DNA from: Viola odorata
Taxonomy: Eukaryota > Streptophyta > Magnoliopsida > Malpighiales > Violaceae
Reading direction: 5' to 3'
Length of the DNA stretch: 64,000 nucleotides
Assembly: GCA_963691705.1 (NCBI GenBank)
Contig: OY829542.1
Span: 39,170,579 to 39,234,578, forward strand
Each line of letters starts with the position of its first letter. Positions within the stretch are counted from its first letter, which is position 1. The position numbers and the translations under genes were made by a program. Below are positions 34,498 to 43,536 of the stretch, piece after piece. Below the pieces are notes generated by a model. It saw only the letters and a program-made list of their open reading frames with translations, ran no database searches and was not told the DNA's origin.

Positions 34498-34850
34498 AGT
34501 CGCGATCCATGGAACTTAAGAAATAAAAATCTGCCATGTCACCTGCAAAAGCAAAAAAGAAGGAAAAGGATGAAGATGAACAGGAAAGGGAAACCAAACT
34601 CCCTTATATAGCCGAGTAAGCACTTCCATCCCTGAAAAATCAATTAAGACGCTTGGGAAAAATAACTGCAATTGCAGAATCCGATCCGTCATAGGCGCAT
34701 CTGCTCGATGAACGAACCAATCAAAGGGCACCAAAGAACCGCCCAACCACCTGCCACTGAAAAGACGACCCTGTAACAGTCAAGACAGAGCATTCATTGC
34801 TAATTCCGGAACACGACCACTGCAATACAATGTCCCGAGGAAGACCCATT
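34498..34850 (-). other. Tat1 remnant beyond the CRM-like insertion
   Basis: Continuation of Tat element 1: start codon, leader and TATA-like box (34601-34610) of the small antisense ORF. It ends against hAT sequence at about 34850. No 3' LTR of Tat1 follows. Confidence 0.65.
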
Positions 34851-35959
34851 TTCAGTTGTGCTTAGATGTGTGTACTAGGTGGAATTCTACCTATTTGATG
34901 TTAGAAGCTGCATGTAAATTTGAAAAGGCATTTGAGGCATATGTTCATGTGGATCCATTTTTTAATATTGAGCTAAGTAAACGGGTGTCAAATAAGGACA
35001 AAGACAATGAAATGTCAGAAGATGAAAATGAAGATGACAATTTGTGGGGGCTACCTACTGAAGATGATTGGGTTGTTGCTAGGAGATTGTGTAAGTTTCT
35101 TAAATACTTTTATGACTTGACATGTTTTGTATCTGGGTCAAAGTATGTCACCTCTAATGCTTATTTTGAAGAGGTAACGAATGTTGCATGTTTGCTAAAA
35201 AAATGGAAACAGAGTCATGATTTAGACCTAAGTCTTTTAGTTAGTGCAATGTTTACGAAGTACAATAAGTATTGGGGTGACATTAGCAAGTTCAATTCTT
35301 TGTTCTATATTGCTGAAATGCTTGATCCAAGGCACAAAATTGAATTTGTAGAACTTGTGTTGGCTGACTTGCATGATGAGATTATTGGTGAGAGTTTGGG
35401 GCAGAAGGTGAGGGAGGATATGAAGTGACTTTATGTCGCTTATTGTGAGATTTATGAACCAAAAAAGACAACTAATGAGAGTGTAGAAACATCAAGAAGT
35501 GGCAGTGATGTTACAACAATACATAATGAAGAGGGAGATGAGTTGAAAAATGAGAGAAAATTAAGATTCAAAAGGTTAAGGTCAGAAACTAGGGCATATA
35601 GGAATAGGTCTGAATTGGAGTTGTTCTTGCAAGAATATGTGGTCAAAGATGAAGATGGGTTTTGTATTCTAGATTGGTGGAAGAAGCATTCCCCTAGGTA
35701 TCCGATTTTATCAAGAATGGCAAGGGATGTGTTAGCTGTCCCTGTTTCCACCGTTGCTTCAAAATCAGCATTCAGCACAGGAGGAAGAGTTTTAGATTGC
35801 TTTAGGAGCTCACTAACTCCTAGAGTTGTGCAATCTCTAATTTGCTCACAAGATTGGTTTAGAAGATCCAAAGAAAAGATCAAAGTTGAAGAAAACATTG
35901 CTGAACTTGACAAGTGGGAAATTGGTAATATTTTTTTTGCATGTTGTCTTCTTGTTTAA
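34850..35959 (+). pseudogene. hAT transposase fragment
   Basis: One frame with a single TGA at 35426. The N-terminal part has the plant hAT landmark TRWNSTYLMLEAA, then LDPRHKIEF typical of the RNase H-like/DUF4413 region. The C-terminal part carries the hAT dimerisation domain (LDWWKKHSPRYPILSRMARD, then AFSTGGRVLDCFRSSLTP). The motif usually read VASESAF is VASKSAF here, replacing the Glu that aligns with the third catalytic acid of hAT enzymes. The BED zinc finger and first catalytic Asp regions are absent. It is therefore an inactive remnant of a RICESLEEPER/DAYSLEEPER-like family. Confidence 0.88.
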
Positions 35960-36718
35960 TGTTTATAAGTCTTTTAGTTTCTAATTCTAATTGTATTTAT
36001 TTCATTATTTACAGAGTATGCAGGAACGGAGAATACAATAACTGAATTATGATTTCTGATTTGGAGAACAAGGCAACATTCAATCAGCAGCTCTAGCCTC
36101 TAGCCATATCCATCAACATTCAATCTGAATTGTGCTAATTGTGATTTCTGAATTCTGATTTTAATTGCTATGTTTAAATTATGGAGTTTTGTTTAAATTA
36201 TAGTGTTTGGATTGTATAACTATGGAGTTTGGATTGTATAATTATGGAGTTTGGAATTTGTATTGCTTAATTATGTATTTGGAATCTTGGATTGTATAAT
36301 TATACTACTTAATTATGTATTTGGATTGTATAATTATTTGGAGTGTGGGATTGTATAATTATTTGGAGTGTGTAGTGCAGGGAATGGATTGTAATTGTAT
36401 AATTATTTGGAATTTTGGAGTGTGCAGGAAGTGCAGGGAATGGATTGTAATTGTATAATTATTTGGAATTTTAGAGTGTGCAGGAAGGAATGGATTGTAT
36501 AATTATTTAGGACTTTGGAGTGTGCAGGAAAAAAAAACAGGTGGAAAATTACGGAAGTTCGGTTTTTCGAATAACCGAACCGTTCTAAATTTCGGTTTTC
36601 GATTTTCGGTTACTAAAACTTCGGTTCGGTTTCGGTTTCTGATTTTATGAAGTTTGGTTAACCGAAACTGAAACTTTGGTTATCGGTTTCGGTTTCGGTT
36701 AACCGATGAACAACCCTA
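35960..36718 (+). repeat. hAT 3' non-coding end
   Basis: Matches 11364-12130 in reverse orientation. It includes repeats of TTGTATAATTATTTGGA followed by GGTTCGGTTTCGGTT motifs. No gene. Confidence 0.7.
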
Positions 36719-36719
36719 G

Positions 36720-37214
36720 TAATTCCGGTCTTCTTTGGAACTACCTGCACAGGGGAAACCCAGTCACTGTCAGAGATTGGATAAATAACTCCTACATCTA
36801 GCAGATTGAGGACTTCCTTCTTGATAACTTCCATCATAGGAGGATTGAGCCTCCTTTGTGGTTGCCAAATCATCTTTTTATCCTCTTCTGTATGTATATT
36901 GTGGGTGCAGAAGGTTGGTGATATGCCTTTGATATCTGTAATCGTCCATCCAATTGCTTCCTTATGCTCCTCTAGTAATTCAACCAGCCTTTCTTCTTCT
37001 TCCTTAGATAATTTGCTGGAAATTATCACCGGAAGGGTCTAGTCTTGGCCAAGAAAGACGTGCTTGAGGTAGTCTGGCAGTACCTTGAGATCAACTTCTA
37101 GTGCCTGCACAATGGAAGGCAAGAGTTTGTTATAAACTTATGGAAGCTCAGAACTGATATTTCTCTCAAATAAGGGTCCTAAAATATTAAGTTCATCCAC
37201 AGTTTCCAAGAGAT
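36720..37214 (-). pseudogene. Athila-type pol fragment (inverted second copy)
   Basis: Reverse-orientation counterpart of 10866-11363 with only a handful of differences; it keeps the TGG codon lost in the other copy (KKMIWQPQRR). The far boundary, AAATAATCTCTTGG, is at the same base in both copies although the flanking DNA differs. Confidence 0.8.
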
Positions 37215-37534
37215 TATTTTGGATGCTGAATAGGGCTTGTTAATCTAGGATGAGTTTGATGAGTGAAGTGTCTATATATTTCTTATGTCGAGGCTGACTT
37301 TTTGAGTCAAACATGAGTTGTTGGTTTTACTTTTGTATTTTTATGTTTTTGATTTTATTTGAATGCTTGGGGGCAAGCATTAACTTAAGTGTGGGGAATT
37401 TGATTGAGTAGTTCTTCTAGATTTCTTTTATTGAAAAAATGATTCTCCTACAACATTGTCGTGGCATGTCAAACTGCGACAACAAAATGATTCCAAGAAC
37501 CTGACCTTTTTTAGTTTTTAATATTTTGGCTGCT
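37205..37534 (+). mobile_element. Athila 3' region with polypurine tract and LTR fragment
   Basis: A non-coding tail with the hairpin GCTTGGGGGCAAGC, polypurine tract AGTGTGGGGAATT (to 37400), then LTR start TGATTGAG at 37401 running to 37534. Matches 12314-12640 in reverse, including the same truncation point GGCTGCT. Confidence 0.65.
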
Positions 37535-37557
37535 CATTGTAAATTGTGAAACTGCAG

Positions 37558-37703
37558 ATGAAACTGTTGGTGCTTTACACCGCGCTGGGGCGATTGCAGT
37601 GATTAAATCTACCCCTGATTCTTCTGAGGAAGCAGAAATTGAGAAAGTCAAATCAAGCTTGCTGAAGAGATTCCAAGACCTAATATTCCATAATTTGTCT
37701 TGA
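37558..37703 (+). CDS. Probable last exon of an unidentified plant gene
   Basis: After a plausible acceptor (ACTGCAG ending 37557), 47 open codons encode a soluble, charged C-terminus (ETVGALHRAGAIAVIKS ... LLKRFQDLIFHNLS) and end at TGA 37701-37703. Nothing upstream belongs to this gene, because transposon DNA abuts the presumed intron at 37534. I do not recognise the protein. It could be the end of a gene whose intron contains the whole transposon cluster, or a stranded fragment. Confidence 0.45.
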
Positions 37704-38575
37704 TGTATGTGATTAAGGGAATGCCTCTTCGTTCAACGATCAGGGGCAACTGCCATGATGACATGTTTTTGAATGCACAATGAGTTACTTCCATACTCGT
37801 TTTGTTAGTTTTTGCAGTATGCAGCGCAAAGCTCTTGAGGCATGGAGTATTCTTTCAAGTTTCAGCACGAGACTGGACTTTTCTTTTTCCTTTTCTTTGG
37901 CAGATAAGAATGTAGACAAAAAATTCGATTCGAGATTTACTCTCATTAGATGTACCGTTAAGTTATAAATTCATTGGTAACATGAGATTAATGTTAGCTT
38001 TATATATTGCTTTGTCCATATTTATATTTGTGCCTAAGAATTCACCAAAGAGTGAAGTCCATAGATAGAATGACCAAACCATCTAGTCTCGTGCCAAATG
38101 CTCAATATTTGAATTGTGAGCATTTTCCTGTGTAGAGTTAGCTATTAAAATAATTATGTGTATCATTTTAAATATTTTTAAATATACTCTTAAATTAAAT
38201 GTTATTTTTTCTTGTTAAGGACTGCTATAAAACAAGTTAAAGTAACATTAGAGTTGATTTGATCTATAATTTTATTATTGTAAGACAATTACTCAAATTG
38301 ATAGGTGGCACTACTCATGCAAAAAAAAAATCTCTCATAAATAATATTTTTTGTACTACATATATCTTTGGTAATTTTATTTTGTTGAATATGAAAAAAA
38401 GCCCAATTAGATCAAACAGTTGGCCTATTTACTATGATTTTACCATTTGGTCCCCATCTTCAATTCAATCCAATTCGTCATTGGCCAGTAGACTCAGTAC
38501 GGCAGTAGCCCTTTACTCCAACTGAGAAGACGAAGAAGACGAAGCTCGGATCGTAGACTGTGTAGTGTACCGAAG
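37704..38575. other. Intergenic, includes NUXM promoter
   Basis: AT-rich sequence, probably the 3' UTR of the upstream exon then intergenic DNA and the NUXM 5' UTR (GAAGAAGACGAAG before the ATG). No other ORF is supported. Confidence 0.5.
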
Positions 38576-39012
38576 ATGAACACAGACATCACTGCATCCG
38601 CAAAACCAGAGTACCCAGTCATAGATCTCAACCCTCCTTTCACCAATGTCATCGGTAACTTCAACACTCTCGATTACTGCCGCTTCATCACCATCACTGG
38701 CGTCTCCGTCACCGTCGGCTACCTCTCAGGTATCGCCCTGCCACTCTTTTGATCCCTTTCTCCCTTTTCGAAATAACTAATGGGGTTTTCCTAATTTTGA
38801 ACGGTATGGTAGTACACGATTTCTCTTCCTAAAATGGAAAAAAATGCGATGTTGCAGGGATAAAGCCAGGGATTAGGGGTCCTTCCATGGTGACTGGTGG
38901 ATTGATAGGGCTAATGGGTGGGTTCATGTACGCGTACCAGAACTCTGCCGGCCGACTCATGGGTTTTTTCCCTAATGAAGGTGAAGTTGCTCGTTACCAG
39001 AAACAGCGCTAG
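38576..39012 (+). CDS. NUXM: NADH-ubiquinone oxidoreductase 20.9 kDa subunit (plant complex I)
   Basis: Two exons, 38576-38729 and 38858-39012, joined across a 128-nt GT-AG intron in phase 1, give 102 residues. The sequence starts MNTDITA, has PPFTNVIGNFNTLDY and TITGVSVTVGYLSGIKPG, a glycine-rich hydrophobic segment (MVTGGLIGLMGGFMYAYQNS) and ends RYQKQR. This strongly matches the plant-specific complex I subunit annotated as the 20.9 kDa subunit (Arabidopsis At4g16450 type). Two hydrophobic segments fit a small inner-mitochondrial-membrane accessory subunit. The usual short Gly/Phe/Ser-rich extension after YQK is missing or shorter. It is the only evidently intact host gene in the window. 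The exon boundaries are read directly from frame and splice signals. Confidence 0.92.
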
Positions 39013-41098
39013 GTCTTTCTATCTGTACTCATCGTGCCATCTGCCTTTTTGGTTTCTGTTATTTTGATGGAGGTAATGATGATAATAATTGGATTGTTCT
39101 TGGGAATGCCAACTTTTGTATGCTCACCCGTAGCTTTCTTCTTGTTGAATTGCTATGACAGTTGTGCTTAATTTACTAGTCAACTTTGGTTCTCCATGGT
39201 TTCTGTTTCTTGCTATACTCTGGATTTATGTGGTGTTTGGTTTGCTTCTGTGTTTTATAGCTCTTTGTGCTTTACGCATTTCATTAATGGGATGCACAAG
39301 CTTGTAGTTTGGCATATGGACGCGTCTGTGGAGATGATTAATTTCAAGTTACCGGTTATTTGAAGATTAACCAATTTGTTTGGTTAATTGTATTGGCTGA
39401 TAAATACAACACTTTTTGATCTTGAACAAATGGGAATGAGATTAGGTTTGAGTATAACTTGGGTGAATTTCATTTTAACAATAAACCGGAGCCTTTAGAA
39501 ACAAGCTGACTGTAAATGGAATAGCTCATATTTGCTGAAGAGAGGGAGTTACTTACTGGTCTTAATATTGGCTGATAAATACAACACTTTTTGATCTTGA
39601 ACAAATGGGAATGATATTAGGTTTGAGTATAACTTGGGTGAATTTCATTTTAAGAATAAACCGGAGCCTTAGAAACAAGCTGACTGTAAATGGAATAGCT
39701 CATATTTGCTGAAGAGAGGGAGTTACTTACTGGTCTTAATTCTTGCGACTTTGTTTCATGTCATATGGTTGTGGCAATCAATATTCAATCTTTCCTTGAC
39801 ACTTGAGTCCCTTGCATTTCTCTATCCTTTGATACTGGCGCTAGCATTGTGTGAATTATGCTTTTCTTATTAGGGCCACTACTTAATTTTACTCTTCCCT
39901 AGTACTTTTGCATTTCTTGTAATAGTTTTTTTCCCTGGATGTGATCTTTATTTTGGACGGGGTAGTCTTTAGCTCACTTCATTGACACTGCTAACTAGGC
40001 TTCAAAGATAGTATGCTAATACTATAAGGAACCAATCTCTTCTGAGTTTCTCTCTGATGTACAACAAATCTTTGCCAAGTTATTAAAAGGCCATCAAATA
40101 TCATTACTGCATTCCAAGTTTTAATTTCAGATGGATGAAAGTGGATGAAAATTTAGGAAGCTATTAACATTTGTGAGTACTCTCGAAAACAACCAATAGA
40201 CTTTCAGAATGGATTATAGATGATTTGCATGTGAAATAACATCCTTTGACTATGTTATTTGTGCTATATCTTGAGAAAGAATGAAGTTGAAAGCAAAATG
40301 AACCTTAAGGTGATGTACCAAGAAAATTAGTACTTAAGGAGCCAAAATGAAAATGATTCAAACTTCAGGTTTCTAATTTGTGATTTTGCTTCTTTCTTTT
40401 GGTACTTAATTGTAAGTAATAGTTAGTCATACTGAATTGAAGAATGAAGATTCCAACGGAACGAGATCAACTGGGAATGACAGAAATAGATTTGTTTGTT
40501 TTTTGGAGGTGGGATTCAACGAGCATTTTAGGAATTTACATTGCATAAACTGGAAAAATAGTTTTTTCTTCAAGTTTTATTTGTATCATTAAGTAATGTT
40601 GCTGGTTTTGGTCGTACGCAGCTTAACAAGTGAAGGGCTTGTACCTAACTAACCGAAGAAACATTCATCGATTAGAAAGGTGAATGGGAAAGAATAATGT
40701 GATCTGTTTTACATCAATTTTATAGTCTGTCTTAGACTAGAGTTATCTTTTTGCCTTTCCTTTCCCCTTTTTGAATGGGCAAAGATTAGCATTCACAATG
40801 CAAAGTGTGGGATCGATTTATTTTTTCTGGAAGGCTCTCAAACTTCCAGTTTACGTTTACTTCTACTGGATTGGAGATTTGGTGCTATAGAAAGATGAAT
40901 TTCTATAACTCTTCCTCATGTTGCTATAGAAATATGTTTTGCCCATTTCTTCAACTCTTCCTCTCAAACTTCCCGTTTACTTACTTCTACTGGGTTATCT
41001 ACTTAAAGCTAACTTATATACAGTATGTTCCTTGTTGTAACTTGGTCACAGGCATCAGGATTTTAGGATGCATGCGATGCTTATAACTTTTTTTAGCC
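39013..41098. other. NUXM 3' flank and intergenic DNA
   Basis: AT-rich, no ORF with recognisable domains. It contains the 175-bp tandem duplication at 39391-39740 and a short dispersed repeat (CTCTCAAACTTCC near 40838 and 40961). Part of it may be 3' UTR. Confidence 0.5.
39391..39740. repeat. 175-bp tandem duplication
   Basis: TATTGGCTGATAAATACAAC... at 39391-39565 is repeated at 39566-39740 with only a few differences. A simple, recent head-to-tail duplication in the NUXM 3' flank. Confidence 0.9.
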
Positions 41099-42509
41099 TA
41101 TGGGAACAAGGATTAGAGTGGAAAGGAAAGGAAGGGAAAAGAAATTTTTAAAATTTTCCTTATATGGCAAAAAAAAAGTGTTAGGGAATCAAAGGGAATG
41201 CAACGGGGAGAAAATAAATTGTAAAAATTTCCTTCCTGACCCATAAAAAATTTCCTCCCATTTGTGGAAGGGAAAGGAAGGAATTGAAGGGAAATTTTTT
41301 TTTCCCATTATTATCCTTGGAGGTCGTAGCCACAACAACAGCCTGAGTTATCAGCTTCAATCGTCGGGCGCTATCAGTTCCTTCGCTACCATGGCGTTCC
41401 TCTCCGCCAACCAAAACCGCTCAATCGAGCAAAGGCCATCTGTTCCTCTTCCCATGCAAAACCCTCTCCGTTCGCCAGCACCAGCTGCCTCACTTCCGAC
41501 TTCCTAAGCTCTAAAATTCGACCAGAATTTCTCAAACGGGGTCAATTTCAAGCTCTAAACGGAAACGAAGCATTGCGACCATGCTAAGAGGTCCTTGGAT
41601 CTGCGGCAATTAAAGAGAGGAACTTTCAAGGTGCGGTGAGCACGTTTTTTTCTTTTAATCAAAAACTAATTTTGTTTATTTTGGCGTTACGAGAGTTGGT
41701 AATTGGCAATTACTTGACAATGAGGTCAAATATTGGATGTTCGCTGTGAGACCAAGACAAAGGTCTACTACCTTACTCTGAAGATGATTTAACTGTGTTG
41801 TTCACCTTATGATTTCCATCTTTTTCCTTTTGGTCTTGTCATATGCTCATTTGTTCATATTAAACCAACCTAGGCACAATGGAATGCAGAAGGATTTATA
41901 TTCTTGTTTTGAAAAATGCATGTGATGTGAGCTAAGAGTATGTGAGTTGCACTAAAGCCATCCGAGTATTGCAGCTCCATCTGTTATAGAATTAGAAATG
42001 CATACTAAAGCATAGATTTATCATTTGAATGGTGTAATAGTGAATCGAAAGGTATAATCTGTTTGAGTTCTGAAAAATGTTGAGAAAGTTATACCTCGCT
42101 ATAGTTTGAGTTGAAATCATGAAGAAATTTATCAAGAATACAATCCAGATTCTTTGTATTTAAATGACAACATAATTTATTAAGAATACAAGCGAGAAAT
42201 TTTTCTAGGTAACTTGAATTATTAACCATGAATTAATAAGTTTTCCATATATATATATATTTTGTTTAAATCATGTTTTACAATCAAATATAGTTAGTAA
42301 TTTATTATAAGGGTAAAATGGTAAAATAATTAAAAAAAAATCTTTCCATTCATGTTGTCATACACAAATATTATAATTGCCTTCTTTTTTTTATATCTAA
42401 AAGATATAGCCATATAAAGGAATTTTTATAGAAATTTCCTTCCTCTCCTTTCCTTTCCTTTCCTTCGTTAAATCTCCTCTCTTTTCCATTGTGCAATTTA
42501 GTTCCCATA
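41099..42509. mobile_element. Non-autonomous DNA element with long terminal inverted repeats
   Basis: Both ends begin TATGGGAAC (41099 inward and 42509 inward). They share a purine-rich tract of GGAAAGGAAAGGAA and then TCCTTATATGGC / TTCCTTTATATGGC, about 70-100 bp of imperfect inverted repeat. The interior (1.2 kb) has no transposase but carries a gene-like stretch at 41391-41634. Target duplications could not be settled. Mutator-like or Harbinger-like are both possible. Confidence 0.6.
41391..41634 (+). pseudogene. Exon-like gene fragment inside the inverted-repeat element
   Basis: ATG 41391 lies in a G/C-richer island (Ser/Pro-rich, reminiscent of organellar transit peptides in one frame: SSSHAKPSPFASTSCLTSDF). 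The ATG frame stops at 41505, and the alternative frame continues with another stop before a GT-type donor near 41630. It could be a captured 5' exon that has since decayed. The source gene was not recognised. Confidence 0.3.
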
Positions 42510-42559
42510 CAAAGCATTAGGGTTGGAGCCACATCTTCACCTGTGAATAATAATATAGT

Positions 42560-43323
42560 TGATAATACATGAAAAAAGGACAAGGGCTAAAAGGACTTTT
42601 TATAACCCCAGGACCTAGTCTACCTGAGACTAGGCCACGTAAGCAACGGATTAATGCCCCCGTTAGATCTCCCACGAGGGATGATAACAGCGAGGTAGCA
42701 CAAACGGAAGGTACCCCACTCATTGACAAAGGATCCTCCGTTAGGCCTCCCAAAAGGGGGCTAACGGAGGATAACACGAACGAAAGATACCCCATGTATC
42801 GAAGCCGACATACCTATCGGATGACCCTGCTAAGTCACACGGTAATGATCACCCTCAAAATACATTTAATGTGGAGGTGACGACAATTAATGCGGACTCC
42901 AGATCATTAGGAGGCGGACGCCAGGTAATCCTAGACAAAACAAAAGGCCTTTAATGCAGAAGCGACGGGTCTTAATGAGGAAGTGAGGGCATTAATTACA
43001 CTCATCATAGGCTACACATAGCCTGGAATACGGGTCCCACTAGGCTTAGGAAGCCAAGCAAAGATGGCTCTATAAATACCGCTACCCCCCATCCAGAAGA
43101 GGGGGGACCGAAAATCACTACACTAAGCCTATTGCTATTACTCCGGTAACTCTCCCTTGTCTCACACATATTCGTACTATCCATAATTCTAACTTGATCA
43201 TTGGAGGCTTTACGCTGGAGGTCCCCCCCTCCGGCTCTTTGCAGGTTACGCTTGAGGCAACCCTACTGCTCCACCACCGTGGCTATTGACAGAATAGTCC
43301 CTACCCCATAACGTAAGTTATCA
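42560..43323 (+). repeat. 5' LTR of Tat element 2
   Basis: 764 bp, TGATAATACATG...GTTATCA. TATA box TATAAATA 43071-43078. R/U5 hairpin GCTGGAGG...CCTCCGGC at 43213-43236. Confidence 0.82.
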
Positions 43324-43325
43324 TT

Positions 43326-43344
43326 TGGTGCTCTTGTTGAGAGC
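43326..43344 (+). other. Primer-binding site, Tat element 2
   Basis: TGGTGCTCTTGTTGAGAGC, two bases after the LTR; a variant of the site in Tat elements 1 and 3. Confidence 0.7.
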
Positions 43345-43428
43345 ATTTAGATTGTCAAGTGAGTCTTCCTTGAGATCTAGAGACTACATACTTTCCCACG
43401 CTTACCAAATGGAAACTCATACTAAAAT

Positions 43429-43536
43429 ATGGCATCCCACGGAAATATGGCATCCCAAGGGAATATGGCATCCCAACAAAATGTGGCATCCCAACAAAAT
43501 ATGGCATCCCAACAAAATGTGGCACCCCAACAAAAT
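43429..43536 (+). repeat. 18-bp minisatellite at gag start
   Basis: Six exact-length units (start 43429, 43447, 43465, 43483, 43501, 43519) of ATGGCATCCCAACAAAAT type. Units alternate ATG and GTG at the first codon. Confidence 0.92.

Larger units (their letters stand above)
26408..34537 (-). pseudogene. Small proline-rich antisense ORF, split by the CRM-like element
   Basis: The ORF starts at ATG 34537, runs to 34498, and resumes at 26721-26408 once the inserted element and one copy of AGTCG are removed. The frames match exactly across the gap. The first residues (MADFYFL) and the PTPPTSPDSD block match the intact 139-residue counterpart at 62711-63130. The product is proline/serine-rich then basic (RRKGRKRRGKR), with no known domain. 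A TATATAAG box lies about 65 nt upstream (34601-34610). Confidence 0.75.
13099..34850 (+). mobile_element. Tat element 1 (large Tat/Ogre-like gypsy), 3' truncated
   Basis: A very large Ty3/gypsy element, about 14 kb without the CRM-like insertion at 26727-34497. Order: 5' LTR, primer-binding site, gag, protease, RT, RNase H, a second RNase H-like domain, integrase, two tandem-repeat arrays, then antisense genes II, I and a small ORF. Dual RNase H and extra ORFs downstream of integrase are known traits of the Tat lineage. No 3' LTR is present: the element ends at about 34850 against hAT sequence, before the position where sister element 3 carries a fourth antisense ORF. The coding regions have many stops, so the copy is dead. 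Confidence 0.85.
34850..36718 (+). mobile_element. hAT transposon, 5' truncated
   Basis: Transposase C-terminal two-thirds followed by AT-rich repeats, CGGTTTCGGTT-type subterminal motifs and the terminus CCGATGAACAACCCTA at 36718. It is inserted in an Athila pol fragment (minus strand) next to GTAATTCC. The 5' end is missing, so the 8-bp target duplication cannot be checked. Confidence 0.78.

Noticed and set aside
41090..42515. Target-site duplication for the inverted-repeat element
   Set aside because: Flanks TTAGCC and CAAAGC do not match; shifting the ends gives at most 2 bp, so class assignment was withheld.
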